Shown here: in pieces, positions 12,843 through 25,119 of the stretch
Position numbering within the stretch: position 1 is the first letter of the stretch
Layout of the letters: every line of letters begins with the position of its first letter
Assembly: GCA_025716815.1 (NCBI GenBank)
Contig: JAIXMN010000021.1
Location: 682,001-746,000 of the forward strand
Direction of reading: 5' to 3'
DNA from: Dichotomocladium elegans
Taxonomy: Eukaryota; Mucoromycota; Mucoromycetes; Mucorales; Lichtheimiaceae
Length of the DNA: 64,000 bases
The notes under the pieces: model-generated
What the model was told of the DNA's origin: nothing
The model's input: the letters and a program-made list of their open reading frames with translations, nothing else
Database searches by the model: none
Program-made: the position numbers and the translations under genes

Positions 12843-14948
12843 TTGTATTATTATGCAGATTATAGCAACTGGGAAAATATGAAAAAAAAGGTGAAGTGTT
12901 GTTTTGGTTGAACAACGAAAGAAAGAAAGGAAAGAATGAGAAAAAGGAGTCAAGCGAGCGAAAGGAAGAAAGAGGTAAACAAGCTGAACAGAAGGAACTC
13001 ACAGCAGTGCACACACGCACGCACACACACGCAGAGAGAGAGAGAGAGAGTACAGCAAAACACAGCGCAGCTCGCGCTCACGATCCAAAAATCAGAATGC
13101 ATCCTTTTTAGGACACAATGCATGGAGGCAATGGAAAGCGGGGCAAGTGAGGATAGAAACGAGTTTAAGTTCTCTTAGTCGCCCCTCCTCCAAAAGTCAC
13201 CCCTTTCTCAGTACAGGGTCAATCCTGCAGCTGCAGAGAAATCGTTTTCCTTTTGTTTGTTTCTGTCGGTGTGCGCTAAGAGCTATTCACGCACCCCTTA
13301 TTGCACTCATTTATTTCATTTTCCCCTTTTCCGTCTCGGCTCATCGATGTATTATGCCGCTATTTCCTCTGTATCAAATATGATAGTAGACAAGCTATCT
13401 CCACAAGCGAGGCACCTCAAAAGTCAGAGACCTTCCAGTTTTTATTCCTTTTTATCATCATTTGTTTTACCCATTCTAGCTTTATTCTCGCCTAATCCGG
13501 AAAGTCAACGATGCACAGTTGTATTGTACGGGTCCTTATTCGCATGCTCGTCCCTGCCGACCAATCCTCCCTCTCCATTCATTTTTTCCGCATACTATCT
13601 TGTTGGATTCACAGATACCTGCAGCTGAACCGGATTTTGGCGGATACAAGTGATCTCACAACCCTAGTAAGGAATGGCAAAAATATAATACTCATTCACA
13701 GTATATAGCGCGCAAAAGGTGCTGTAGACTAGCTGTTAACATGAGGCAGGTCTGGGTAACGAAGTCGACTTGTTTGCTAAAACAAATCGACTTTCATGGT
13801 CCTGGTGAGTAAGCCATGGCTAGTACATATGTGAGTTCGTGGAAGGAAACACTGCGCGTCGAGATGCACATGAAATTCAGAATCAGATCATATCATTTAA
13901 ACACCATCTTGTCGTTCCGGACCCGAACTGGACACCATATGTCATACGAGCAGGTACTTTGTATATCATTTAGCGTTCCGTTCAAGCAACCCTTCTAACG
14001 GATGAGATCTTCAATATTTATTGTAAAGCCAACACGAGGCACATTGCTTTCGATGTAAACAATAATACAAAGGAGCACCTTGACGTTGATAATCAAGATA
14101 TCTCGTTCCATCCATTCGGACATTGTAAATGAAAGATCCTGTGCAGATGGGTGAATGCGCGCGCACCCACACATACAGACATACATGCATTTATTGAAAC
14201 ACTAAAAACAGAATCAACTAGCCTTTCAATTGAATGCATCCCATGTTTCCGTCCTTGAACTGGTATTCTGTTTTAATAATATACTTTTTCTACGGAACCC
14301 ACTTGATGTTCAGTGCCCGTTTGGTGGGTTGGCCAATGTCCAAGATCATTGTGTAAGCAACTTAGACAGCGACATCATCTCATAGTACCCATGAGGCGTT
14401 TGTTACCACGATACAGAAAATCTTCTAAAAACCTGCATATGAACCATGGACAATTCCGTATGTTCGGTGGAAGGTTTAACCGGTTGGAATTCATCCTCTC
14501 TTCCGCTTGTCCGTAGTTATCTAGTAATTTTCGAAGATCTTTCGAAAAGTGAAAGGTGATTATGCCGGAAACAAGAACTCACGTAAAAAAAGACGATATC
14601 ACTCCGTGCACAAGAGCCTCATGCACCACCCTGCGCGCAGAAAGGACAATTCACAAAGAAGCACATATTTCTCAACATCATTTCAATTTTTAAAGCTGCC
14701 ATTTGGAATCCTTTTATTTTGCCACCCTGATATCGTTAAACAGTACGTACTATCATTCTCGAAATGCAGATGGATATTAATAGCAGTAAATATCTACAGT
14801 AAACTAAATATGTGCACAATTATTTATGGGGATAATGTTATAGAACCAGTATGAGATGATAAGGTCATATTCTGAAGGTAAAAAGCAAAGACTAATAGTA
14901 TGAACACATGTATTCATACAGTAATTCATTTTCAGAAAATGTAGTCCT

Positions 14949-15590
14949 TCATGACAAGACCTTGTCAGACCTTTCACGTACATGATCCTTTATTGCACTT
15001 GTAACGTCGTCATATTTTTTTTGGACATAGCAGCTATCAACTGCAATAATTTTGTTGATAAGTAAAATTATGCGATCAATACTAGAAAAAGAGTTCGTGG
15101 ACTCTAATAAAATGATCCTAATTACAGTTGGGCGTGACTTATGGGATGAAGGTAAGCCTAAATACAAGATAACAAAAAAAAATGCATTATACGTGAATGA
15201 TAATACTATGAAATGTAATGAAGAGAATGTAAAACAATGGAAATATGACCGCAACCTTTATACAAGCGCAGATGTAGACCAGTCTAGAATAGCTATGTCT
15301 AGCCATTTGGTTTCTGTAAGCTTCTTAATAAGTGTAGAGTTAAAAGCATCCTCTTTTTGACTGCACACTGTCTGCGATATATTGTCCCTATAAGATTGAC
15401 GTCTTTCATCTTTGAAACTCCAAGCTTTGTACTCTAAAAGTTGTTGCTGACATACTAAGCGCAAAAAAATATGAGCGTTGGATGGGAAGATGACACAGAG
15501 GACAGCGTCCAAGATCTTGTCTTCATGTGCCGCAAATATACCCGGATTGTTTGCTGAAACATAACTGATTACAACATCTCCAATACCCAC
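14949..15590 (-). pseudogene. Two adjacent decayed open frames of unknown origin
   Basis: Two minus-strand frames (15590-15258 and 15254-14949) are separated by a stop and together span about 200 codons. The first has mixed, protein-like composition (for example KWLDIAILDWS near its end), while the second is Ser/Phe-rich. No family is recognised. They could be a fossil of a repeat-encoded protein or chance frames in AT-rich DNA. No start context or intron signal decides between these. Confidence 0.2.
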
Positions 15591-16782
15591 GTATATGATG
15601 ACTCATTTTCGCCCGAGAGAAAGACAGCTACAATGATATTGTTGACTGACGTGAAACTGCTAATGCCAACCGGATCGAATGGCACTTTGTTTATGTTGGA
15701 TCTATAGGGCGTATTGATAATTACTATGTACCCTGGAATAAGGATTGACGTCCTCAGTCTATGATAAATGTGTGATTGAAATGACGATACGAGCCAACTT
15801 GATGCACTATATCAAATGTAAGTAGCATCTTCTTGCCAAAACATAATCATACACCATTTGTACGTGATTTGTATGAGCCTTTGTACTATTTAACATCAAG
15901 TATCATGTAGTATAAATCCATAGCTGTCATAGATTAGATTTCTATCGAGATTGTCTGCCATACGGATGGTATGTGTTGGCTTGGTTTCGTTTATATGGAC
16001 AAATAGTACCACAGAAAGAACATCATTCACATACTAGCTATCATAGTGATGAACCTATCCAGCTTTATAGCCCCCGCCTCCAGTCTCTCATGTAGTCTAT
16101 ACTATCCAGAGCAATCCATATATGTTGATCATGAATACTGTTGATGCCCATACAGACATACCTGTCACTTTTAGCTATTTTAGTTTCTCAAATTCAATAA
16201 TAATTTTACTACATGTTGTCTTGTTATCAGCTAAAGTTATTGATATTTCTCTCCAGCTCGCTTCTTGATGATTCCGGTAGAGTCGGAGCTGCTCTCTATG
16301 GATACGGTGAAAAGAGCCCCACCGGCTTTGACGGAAATGCTAAAGCCAGCATGTCACTGACAGCGGCTTGGAGTTCGTTTAGAGTACAATAAGACATGGC
16401 GTGAATCTGAACCGCGTCTGAGAGGGGTAATGCATATAGCCGGGTTTCTCATGAATATCCAGCTTCTATGGCTTCATAGCGATGTTGGCTAGATAGCTCC
16501 ATACCATTCATGACTCATGCTTACAGCTACGTGACCGGCTTAAATACGTCAATGCTGCAACAAGCTCTTTCCAGCGGACCACCCTAACCAGAAATTTCAT
16601 TTCTATACTGTAATTCCATAGTAATGTTGTTTTCGTTGAAGGAAAAAAGAAGACTGCGGGCTGTTCTGAATCCTTGAGGCTTGCTATTATCTGTGCATGA
16701 GACCATGTGCCATGACGCTTCTCATGTTATTATTTTTTGCTGTGATAATAGCGGACGCAACATCTCTGATGATTGGCAGATA

Positions 16783-17037
16783 TCAGTCGATCATTTTTGT
16801 GTGCGCGTGAGGGGCATCGTCAACTGCAGCATCCAGTTTTTCTGCGCGTAGTAATTCCCCCAAAGAAATAATTATTCTTATTAAAGCCACGGATAACTCG
16901 GCTAGTGGCAAAGGTGCGGGTGTCTTCTTCATAAGCCGTAGCATTACAACTCCGTTCTCGATTAAAGCCAACACGGCCGCAGCGAACACGGCCGCAGCCA
17001 AACCAACCACCACCACCGCAGCATAGTAATTACGCAA
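16783..17037 (-). CDS. Possible small membrane protein, hypothetical
   Basis: This 84-codon frame opens with a strongly hydrophobic Ala/Val/Leu helix (YYAAVVVVGLAAAVFAAAVL) followed by charged and amphipathic sequence. It starts about 160 bases from, and divergently to, the HAD hydrolase gene. The GC-rich Ala/Val/Gly run could equally be a GC-repeat artefact in a promoter. No homologue is recognised. Confidence 0.2.
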   Translation of the reverse strand: MRNYYAAVVVVGLAAAVFAAAVLALIENGVVMLRLMKKTPAPLPLAELSVALIRIIISLGELLRAEKLDAAVDDAPHAHTKMID

Positions 17038-17197
17038 CAGCGCCTGCGGATCTCACGCATGATTATACAGTAGTACCGTTATTTGAATCCCCGTTTCCCT
17101 TGATTGTCGAAAACTTGACAACTTGGGAACTCCCCATTTCGCTTTATAGAGCCCTTACCTACATCTTGCTCTTTCTTTCTATTCATTAACTTCTGTC

Positions 17198-18118
17198 ATG
17201 CCAGCTGTTGCCTTTGATTTTCTCGGTACTGTCGGTTGACGCTGAGGCATGAGCTAATCCACATGGTCTCTAACTTACCAACTGTCAGGTACCCTCTTTA
17301 GCTTCGACAAAGTGATTGACCTTTTCGTGGACGTTTTTGGACCTGAGTTTTCTACACGACAGAGTGCTCAATGTTTTTTCTACGATTGGTTTTGGGCTGG
17401 GCTACGCGATTACGTGGCCGCGTCCCACTCAGGCCGCTATTGTCCTCTGGCCACTGCCCTCAAATCAACCTTGATTCGCGCATGCTTGGTACATGGTCTC
17501 ACTTTACTTCCCGCAGCAGACCAAATCGATCAGATTATGGCGGCCTTTGGAGAGCTTGAGCCGGCTCCGTCAGCACTGGAGGCCTTGGGTCTCTTGAAAG
17601 AAAATAATTGGGATATATGGATTGTGACAAATGCCAGTTACGAGGCGACTGTAGCCATGCTCGAAAAAAATGCAATCACAGACTACTTTCGGCTGCAGGT
17701 CAATGCTAGAACGATGTCATATCCATCTGTAGAGCTCAATATCCTTAGCTGCGATGACTTGGGTGTCTCAAAGCCGCACCCCAAAGTATATTCGGAGCTG
17801 ATGCGTATGGAAGTTCATCGTACGCAAAGGATCGAGGCAAGTGCTAAAAAAAAACAATAGATGGGACCCACCATTAGCAATCGTCTCACGTTATCCTTTC
17901 CATTAACGATATAGAACTTCTACCTGATTTCATCGCATGCATGGGATCTAGCCGGTGCAAAGAATGTGTCCTTCAGAACAGTCTTTCTGACATCAGAGGA
18001 AAAAGTGTATCCAAAACAAATCTACGATGACATAGGTCCCGATGTTCAGGGCGATACGATCCTTGAATGTGTCAAGGCAATGATTGATCTCGAGAGCAAA
18101 AAGAGGCATTTCCTGTAG
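17198..18118 (+). CDS. HAD-superfamily hydrolase, haloacid dehalogenase type II-like
   Basis: Three exons: 17198-17225, 17289-17836 and 17915-18118, about 259 residues. The first exon is only 28 bases and supplies the catalytic Asp: MPAVAFDFLG joins to TLFSFDK, giving the HAD motif I (D at residue 7). Motif II is IVTNAS (Thr/Asn), motif III the Lys in LGVSKPHPKVY, and the last exon gives the family's SSHAWDLAGAKN block with motif IV acidic residues nearby. The second intron (17837-17914) starts GCAAGT, a classic GC-AG donor. A segment around 17700-17750 looks longer than usual for the family and could hide another small intron. The family dehalogenates 2-haloacids or dephosphorylates small molecules; the substrate is unknown. 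It converges on Pat1 with 155 bases between the stops. Confidence 0.82.
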
Positions 18119-18273
18119 CAAATTTACTTTAAATTCCTAAAAGAATCTTATAGATCCCGTATCAACCTTTGCTCAAAATAAATGATACCATGAACATAGC
18201 AAACATGTTATTCCGGTCAGAGTGGTATTGTATTGTACATGTTATCTTTTTATTATAATGATAAAAACGTGGC

Positions 18274-21200
18274 TCACCGAGGTATGGGAACTTGGGAGGA
18301 GTCAAGGCCAAGTGCGTGAAGGAAGAGATTTACATTGGATAATCTGTGTTGTGCCTGAGCTTCGGGGATTTGATTGTGGTGAGCAAGAGAAACATTCTCA
18401 ATGATGCGCAATCTGCAGGGATATTTACAGGTTTTCATTAACAATCGATGCAAAGAGACTGAAGAAGTTAGTAAGTTATTGGAGGGGCCATACCTGTTTT
18501 CCATCACCATCAATTCTTGTTGAGGTGTAGCCGCACCAACTGCCATAGCAGCTAAGAATTGCCAGACATACATATCATCTAAACTGTACAATAATTGTCT
18601 GTCGGTGACGTTGGGTTGCGCAGGTTCAAGGCAGTAAAGGGACGGGAACAAAGAAGCAAAATTGCCTTGTAGAGCGGTAAAGATCTTGATGTATTCCTGC
18701 TCCCATTCGATCAGCTCCTCGGGTGATGAAGCGAATCCGCCTTGCTTTAAGATTTCAGCTCGTGATAAGAGCATCGTTAACAAGGCCAGACCGGGCTGAT
18801 TGGAATCCCAAAGGTTTAGACTCGACTGCTTTGTAACCACCACCAATATGTCTGCAGGATTACCTTTGTTCGAGCGACGGTGAGAATATCATTCTTTTCC
18901 ATCAAAAGTTTCATCAAGTCGTTGACCATTTTCAACGAAGCTTCCGAGATCAATCCAAGGAGAGGAGGAGCAGCTGTGTTCATGAAATGCTCAACTTCTT
19001 CAAAAGTCACAAACTTCAAACTTTTGGCCTCTTCCACGTTGGCCACCATCGACCCAGGATATATGACGCGGTGACAAACGTTAAGTTGTGAATAGTTTGC
19101 GACGACTACTGAAAGCAGCTTCATATTTTCATCCGCACCGAGGTGACGCACAATACGTGGCACAAGCTTTTGACCTTTCGCCACGGACAGGACCAGGATT
19201 ATAAGCGGCGGGCTAAATATAATATCATAGGTCAGAGTCTTCTTCGACAGTCTCGAAAGATAGAGAAAATACCAACCTTGCACTCGGTTGTTCCATCAGT
19301 CTGAGCGCGTTGAATAGCTTCTTCGCATTTTGCGCATAGGTCTGATTCCTGAATATATCCATGTTACATCGCATAGCTAAATTGACGAAAAACTTCATAC
19401 CATTTCTCCACTGCCTTCGCATGCTCGTCTTCGTAACCAGCTTTTGCAACAGGTACACCATGCCGGCGCATGTGCTCCAGCTCCAAAACAATCAGGTACA
19501 AGTTTTCCACAATCTTCAGTGTCCGTCTCCTGTCATTCACAGTCGGAGCTTGGTGCTTGGCACCCTATGATAAGGTCACTTAGGATAAGGACTCTTGCTG
19601 TATACCGGATACTGTACATACGTTGCTCATTTTATCAACAGCCGAGCCATCTTGCGGAGAGGGGTTGTTCTTCTTGTCTTGGACTTCCAGAACTTGACGG
19701 GGATTGCGTACAGTTAAAGAGGCAATCTTTCCGAGAGCACCTTCCAGTGACACTAATGCCGTCCGAAGTGAATAAAAGCATTTCAGACTAACAAGTAAAA
19801 ATACCTTGCGTCTGTCTAGGATGTCTCTTCGCGTTGTTCACCATCCGCTGCAGTTGCTGATGAAATCGCTGCATTCCGTGTTCTTCCCTACGGCCGCGCC
19901 CGCCTCTCATTCCATCATTTGCAGCCGACCATGTTGGCAAACCAGGTCGTTGGCGAACTGTCGTGTACACCTGGTAGTAAAAGTCGTCCAAATAGGGGTC
20001 ACTAGTTGCAATCTGATTTAACTGGATTCGATTGATAAAGTCTTTATCATATTGTGTCATGAGCCCATCGTACTTCGCCTAGGACAATGTGTATCAGCTT
20101 TCCACTTTCTCCCTTTCCTGTTCATTGCAGTGTTTACTTACTTTACGACGTCCCTCAAGCTGTTGCTGGGCATTCAGTTGCTCAGCTAACTCCTCTTCAT
20201 GCTGCTTCATGGCGAGAAGCTGGAGAGCTTCGGGCGAGTTCAGTCCCACCATGCGGAGAGCAGGGTTTTGATAGAGCTGCTGTTGCTGGCTTTGTTGTTG
20301 CTGACCATGCTGGAACGCAAGTGTACTTCCACTTGCAATACGACTGTTGGCGAGCATTGCAGCCTCAATCTCTGAGAGACTCTTCACATTACGCATGTCG
20401 ATATCTACTCTTCCGTCTTGCTTGTATTCACCGTGGAATGAGCCACGTTGCAGTTGCGCCTCAATGTCCTCAAGGCGGACAGGTTGCATTCGATGTTGCT
20501 GCTGTTGCTGCTGCTGGTGCAGCCCAAGAGACTGGGACGGAGATAGACCGGGAGGAGGCGATGGGTTAAACGAGGATTGCTGGTTACGGACGAATGGAAA
20601 GCTGCCAGACCCACCCTGGAAGGACCCGAATGGGCGATCTATGCCCAAATATTTCGTAATGTACTGTCGGTTAGGGTCCCTGAGAAACATCGCATAGAAC
20701 GGGGTTACCTGGAGACAAGCTCTCCCCGAATCCTCCCCAAATTGATGACACATTGCGGGCAGGCGATGCCTTATCGACTCAACTTTAGTTTACACTTCCC
20801 TTTCATTTAACAGTCCAAAACATACCTCTCGAAAGCTGGTGGAAGAATTCAAATAGCTACCATGGAAGTCGTTGTTGCGATGGCCAATCAAGTTATTGGC
20901 TGTACCAACACTACGAGCTGACGTGCCCCAAGTATCCAATTTTCGCGTCCCCGTTGCTGGCATACATGTATTAGCAATCGTATAGAAACTGCGAAACGAA
21001 GCTTACGTCGCTCATCTGAACCATGTTGCTTGATAAAAAACGCTTCCTCTTCGCTGATTCTGCTATTATCGAATCTGTCCAAATTGCCGCTCTTAGATGA
21101 CTCGAACTGTGCGGTATGTCCAGCGAAATCGAAATCCTTGCCTATTACTTCTTTTAGCTTCCTAGTCTAGCAAAAGAAGGTAAATAAATTCTTCATACCC

Positions 21201-21469
21201 ACTACATCATCACCGAAGGTTTCATCGTTGAGATCGTCGCCTTCTTCAACTAATAAATCACCCAGGTGGTCGTCATCGGCCGCTTCGTCATTATACTCAT
21301 CAAGATTGGCTCTTAGGGAGTCAAAGTCATAGATTTCGGCTTCCTGGGAATCAGTTTCTATCTGCTGATTCCTGCTGTGTTCTGAAACACTTCGTTGTTG
21401 TTGTTGTCTGTCCCTTGGACCGCTCTCCGATTCAAGTTTCCTCTGATCCTCTTCCGTTAGAGGAGGCAT
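18274..21469 (-). CDS. PAT1: Pat1, mRNA decapping activator (topoisomerase II-associated PAT1 family)
   Basis: This multi-exon minus-strand gene begins at 21469 (MPPLTEEDQRKLES) or 42 bases upstream. Early exons 21469-21199, 21141-21007 and 20956-20826 join in phase. They encode an acidic N-terminus (EIYDFDSLRANLDEYND) in the position of the Dhh1-binding N-terminal motif. A Pro/Gln-rich middle with Q runs follows (20.2-20.6 kb). Then comes the Pat1-typical conserved block LMTQYDKDFINRIQLNQIAT with DPYLDDFYYQVYT, and a helical C-terminal domain (18.3-19.75 kb). In yeast Pat1 bridges the Lsm1-7 ring, Dhh1 and Dcp2 in processing bodies and promotes decapping after deadenylation. Not every intron in the C-terminal half was resolved. 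Confidence 0.88.
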
Positions 21470-22326
21470 TCTGGTGCTAAAGCTACAAGCAGAATATTGT
21501 GATGAGAACACCGGCAGTTTGTTTTTCTTCTTTTCACTTCCACTCCTAACACGAACCCAAAGAAAGAATCACTCATTTGGCTATAAACTTAATCACCAGA
21601 TGCAGCTCAGGTTAGTTAAAAGCGGTTTAAGCTGCTCACGAAAATTTCGTTGCGGATAAATGGGCATCATCCAATCACAGTAAGTGAACGCCCAATCATG
21701 TAAAACCGTTCACTGCTTTAGTCTTTGCGTGTAATATAATGAAACTGTTGTAGAGCACAAGATTATGGCGTGTGTATTGTGAAGTATATGTAAATTATGA
21801 GCTCATCATTGTAGAGCAGTTAGCATAAGTAGCAGGATTTGACTACAAGTTCTTCAACAACGGTGGCTGGCGGTGTCATACCATGGCCTCGCTAAACAAT
21901 TATGACCCGTGCAGTCTTTTCATGATTCCGTGAAATGTGACGAGTTGAGTTATTGGCTGGTATGCGGCTATCGTACTTCTTCTCCTGGCGGAATTGAATA
22001 CATAGCTTTGTTCATCATTGCTCACACTATATGCCGTGTTAGCGTTCAACTCTGACGTGAACGACTTTTCTAAGCTTTTCCTTATCTGCGTGCTTTCTTT
22101 ATAAATAGATCTATGTACAATCTATCATAGAAGCACGGCATATCAAGCACTCCGGCCCTAAAAAAAACCTGGAATCCCAGGAAATCTACACAGAAAATGC
22201 TGATGGCTGGGATCCCGTCGGTCGCCAGAATTTCTGTATGCCGCTCCTGCCCAAATTCAATGGCCATCAAATGATTACCGAGTCAAGCATCGCACAGCGC
22301 ATCCATCTCTCGTTTCCTCATCGATC
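21470..22326. other. Divergent promoter region between PAT1 and RPS26
   Basis: No gene is seen. The two flanking genes are transcribed outward, so this 0.86 kb spacer must hold both promoters. A short minus-strand frame at 22082-22270 has no support. Confidence 0.5.
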
Positions 22327-22937
22327 ATGGTACGTTATGAGAGAGAAAGAGACAAAGCCATAGTTGGCTACGTCTGTGGATGGATGGATGGATGGATGGA
22401 TGGATAATTAGGCTGTCGGTTTCTCAACAATGCGTGGTTCATAGACCTGCAAGAGAAGAAATAACGGTCGTAACAAGCACAACCGTGGCCACAATAAGTT
22501 TGTCCGCTGTCTCAACTGCTCTCGCTGTGTTCCCAAGGTTTGTGGGGAATGCGCAATGTTTGTTGCAAAAGACCGTATATCAATGCATATCGAATAGGAC
22601 AAGGCTATTAAGCGCTTCAATGTCCGTAACATGGTCGAAGCTGCTGCTGTTCGCGATCTTCAGGAGGCTTCGGTTTATGAGGGTAAATGTTATAATATGC
22701 GGTATCGTAACAATATGCTAATGTTTTTCCCATTACTCTGAAGAATATGCCATTCCCAAGATTTATGTTAAGCTTCATTACTGCGTCTCGTGTGCCATCC
22801 ACTCCCGCGTTGTTCGCGTCCGCTCGGTCGTCGACCGTCGCAACCGTCTCCCTCCTCCTAGATTCCGTTTCACTCGCGTAAGTTTCAAGTGATAACCGTA
22901 GATAACAGAGTATGGCTAAATAGTTGCACAGAAGTAA
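22327..22937 (+). CDS. RPS26: 40S ribosomal protein eS26
   Basis: Five exons: 22327-22329 (the ATG alone), 22445-22537, 22598-22682, 22744-22877 and 22932-22937 (Lys plus stop), 106 residues. The spliced protein matches eS26 closely: [20 protein letters not shown], the zinc-type Cys pairs in [12 protein letters not shown] and [13 protein letters not shown], and [20 protein letters not shown]. eS26 sits at the mRNA exit channel of the small subunit and is needed for late 40S maturation. The split after the ATG and the tiny last exon are supported by the family's N-terminal Met-Thr/Pro-x-Lys-Arg pattern and by GT-AG borders. The first intron carries a GGAT microsatellite. The protein is slightly shorter than yeast eS26 at the C-terminus. 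Confidence 0.9.
22377..22405. repeat. (TGGA)n microsatellite in RPS26 intron 1
   Basis: Seven perfect tandem TGGA units lie inside the intron that separates the start codon from the rest of RPS26. Confidence 0.95.
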
Positions 22938-23106
22938 GCCCTTCTATCGCAACCGCATCGATTCGACGACACGCGATAGAGATAGACACGATGAACCAGC
23001 AAAAAAAGTAAAAAAGGAAGAAAGGAATTGCTCCAACAATTGAATTATTGTATGGGTTTGTCGAGTTCGGTTATAGATGATGGACACTGCGTTGCATTGA
23101 AGGAGC

Positions 23107-24623
23107 CTAGATATTACGGTTTTGTTGAGTATGTACATGCTTTATGATAAAGGGATGTTTGACCACGTCCCGCAGTGGAATGCGATTGACGGCCTTGTAT
23201 ACTAGGAGCTAAAACAAAGGAAAGGTTAAACATACATGATGGCCATTGTCATTTTAGATCGCCCTTACTCTTCGTATCAGATCTGATGCTTCTTTGCTGA
23301 CAAAAGTTGGTATTTTTAAATCAACGCTGATGATTCTTCGATAAGTTGCTTCGTAGCCTTCGTTTTCCTCGAAGGGTGGTTGCCCGCATATCAGCTCGTA
23401 GAGAAGCACACCTAGAGACCAAAGATCCACTTTCTCGTTGTGCACACGCCCTTGTACCATCTCTGGTGGAAGATAATCCAAAGTCCCGCATACTGTACTC
23501 CTCCGACTTCAGCGTAGATTTTAGCCATGCAGGAAGGTCATAAGGGAGAGACAATCAATAGGCTTATACATACTCGGTGATTCCAGTCCGAACGGACCAT
23601 CCAAAGTCTCCTATTTTCAGTTCGCCTTTGAGCCCAAGGAGCAGATTTTCTGGTTTAATATCCCGATGTATGACTCGTTTGCTGTGGAGATAGGAGAGTG
23701 CATTGGCCATCTGCGCGATGTACTAGAAAAATGGGGAGATTAGAAATGCTTCTTAAGATAATCACGAGAGGAAAGCATACCTGGGCAGCTGTTGATTCGG
23801 GAAGCATTTGCTTCTCCTGGAGTACTTTGTAGAGCTCTCCCCTCGCGGCATATTCCAGTATTAAGAACACACGTTTTTCATCATGAAAGTATCCGTAAAG
23901 GCGAAGAATGTTTGGATGCCTAGACGCGAAGTCGTCAGGTGATACGTGTTACTAAACTGGCGTAGAGCAATCGCACATACCGAAGGTTGCCCTGGATCTC
24001 CACTTCTCTTCGTAGTTGCCGTTCAACTCCATGCTTGGCGAGTTCTTTCTTGTAAAGTACTTTAAGCGCCACGACAAATCCGCTCGCCTTCTCACGCGCG
24101 AGATAGACGCGGCCAAACTTGCCTTCGCCAAGTGCTTTTCCAATCTCGAAGTCCTTCAGCGACCATTGTTTGTACTCCTGTGTTGTACTGGAGACCGTCC
24201 TTTAGCCTCCACACTTTAAGAGATAACCAACAAGATCCAAGCGAACTGAAGCGAATAGTTACTGCGTATTTGCTGCCGTTTGTGCAGTTACAAGTCTTTT
24301 CTTTGGTCTACTGAAATGGATGTAATCGCTGGAATTACCGCCTGCTGCGCATTGTATAGCAGAATCCTCAGCGTGCGATTTTATGCCGGTAGTAGATCTC
24401 ATTGATATATCATTGTCTTGTGCTTTGAAAGGTTGCTGCATTTTTGTCAAACTTCGCACTCCAGAGGTTTTGGCAATCGAGGTAGACGAATTAACCGCTT
24501 TCTTGTAAAATTTAATCTTGTTAGACGGAAGTCATTATTTTCTGATTCTCCATTTACCTTGAGCACGGCTTTGGTATCTTCTGGGATCACACGATTGGGA
24601 TTTCGTTGGGGAAGCTTGGTCAT
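23107..24623 (-). CDS. Aurora-family serine/threonine protein kinase
   Basis: The minus-strand gene starts at 24623 ([20 protein letters not shown]; first exon to 24558, second from 24501) and ends with a stop at 23107-23109. After a short basic N-terminus the kinase domain opens [20 protein letters not shown]. It has the ATP-binding Lys in VVALKVL, catalytic loop [16 protein letters not shown] in the activation segment and the Aurora-type [14 protein letters not shown] block, then [19 protein letters not shown]. Fungal Aurora (Ipl1/Ark1) is the catalytic subunit of the chromosomal passenger complex and corrects kinetochore-microtubule attachment. DFGWS plus [10 protein letters not shown] is characteristic of Aurora rather than related AGC kinases. 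At least six introns interrupt the kinase domain, and some acceptors were not fixed exactly. Confidence 0.9.
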
Positions 24624-25119
24624 TGGTAGTAGCAGATCGCAAAAATGAAAAACCCTAAGGACTTGGTCGTGCAAATATTAGGCACAAAGACCCCGTACGA
24701 ATACAAATGCCCAGTCTCAAGTTAACTTGGCTATTTAGACCCAGATTAAATACGGTTCACGGCCGTGGAAACACAAGCTATTCAGCGAGGAAGTATGGAC
24801 TATCCATTTCTTTTTCAGTAGGCCGCTTGCCTTTTAGAGGTAAATATTCACACTGATTTTCTTTCATTCCTCATGATCCTTTTTGGCCGGTCGTCTATGT
24901 ACACAAAAAAGCGAAGATCGTATCTGAATGCTACTAGTACAATTAATGCATGACGCTTGTACTACCAACCGCTCTACCATTATTCCATAGAAATGACATT
25001 CCCCTGTTTCATACTCATTCACTTTCTTCCATTGTGGTGTATACAATTTCCCAAGATGCCGTTCAGAAAACGCGATAACGCAACCCTATAAAGGTACGCA
25101 TTTTTAACCTTATGTCGCC
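24624..25119. other. Spacer upstream of Aurora kinase gene
   Basis: No gene was found. A minus-strand stretch near 24935-25010 contains a TGGTAGAGCGG string resembling a tRNA A box, but no B box or acceptor stem accompanies it. Confidence 0.5.

Larger units (their letters stand above)
12843..17197. other. 4.3 kb gene-poor region
   Basis: No gene can be supported across this interval beyond the two weak entries listed separately. It begins with a purine/pyrimidine-biased strip (about 12895-13060, including a short GA repeat), probably the leader or promoter of the Asx-homology gene. A pyrimidine-rich block follows (13150-13600), then strongly AT-rich DNA with many short frames. Reading both strands I find no helicase, transposase, reverse transcriptase or tRNA signature. 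Confidence 0.5.

Noticed and set aside
20347..20697. Cys-rich plus-strand frame
   Set aside because: It is the antisense of the PAT1 Gln-rich region; CAG runs read as Cys on the opposite strand.
22377..22405. TGGA array considered as a CRISPR-like or telomeric repeat
   Set aside because: A four-base perfect microsatellite inside an intron; there are no spacers, and no CRISPR is expected in a fungus.
24935..25010. tRNA-like A-box string (TGGTAGAGCGGTTGGTAG) on the minus strand
   Set aside because: No GGTTCGANTCC-type B box at the right distance and no pairing acceptor stem.
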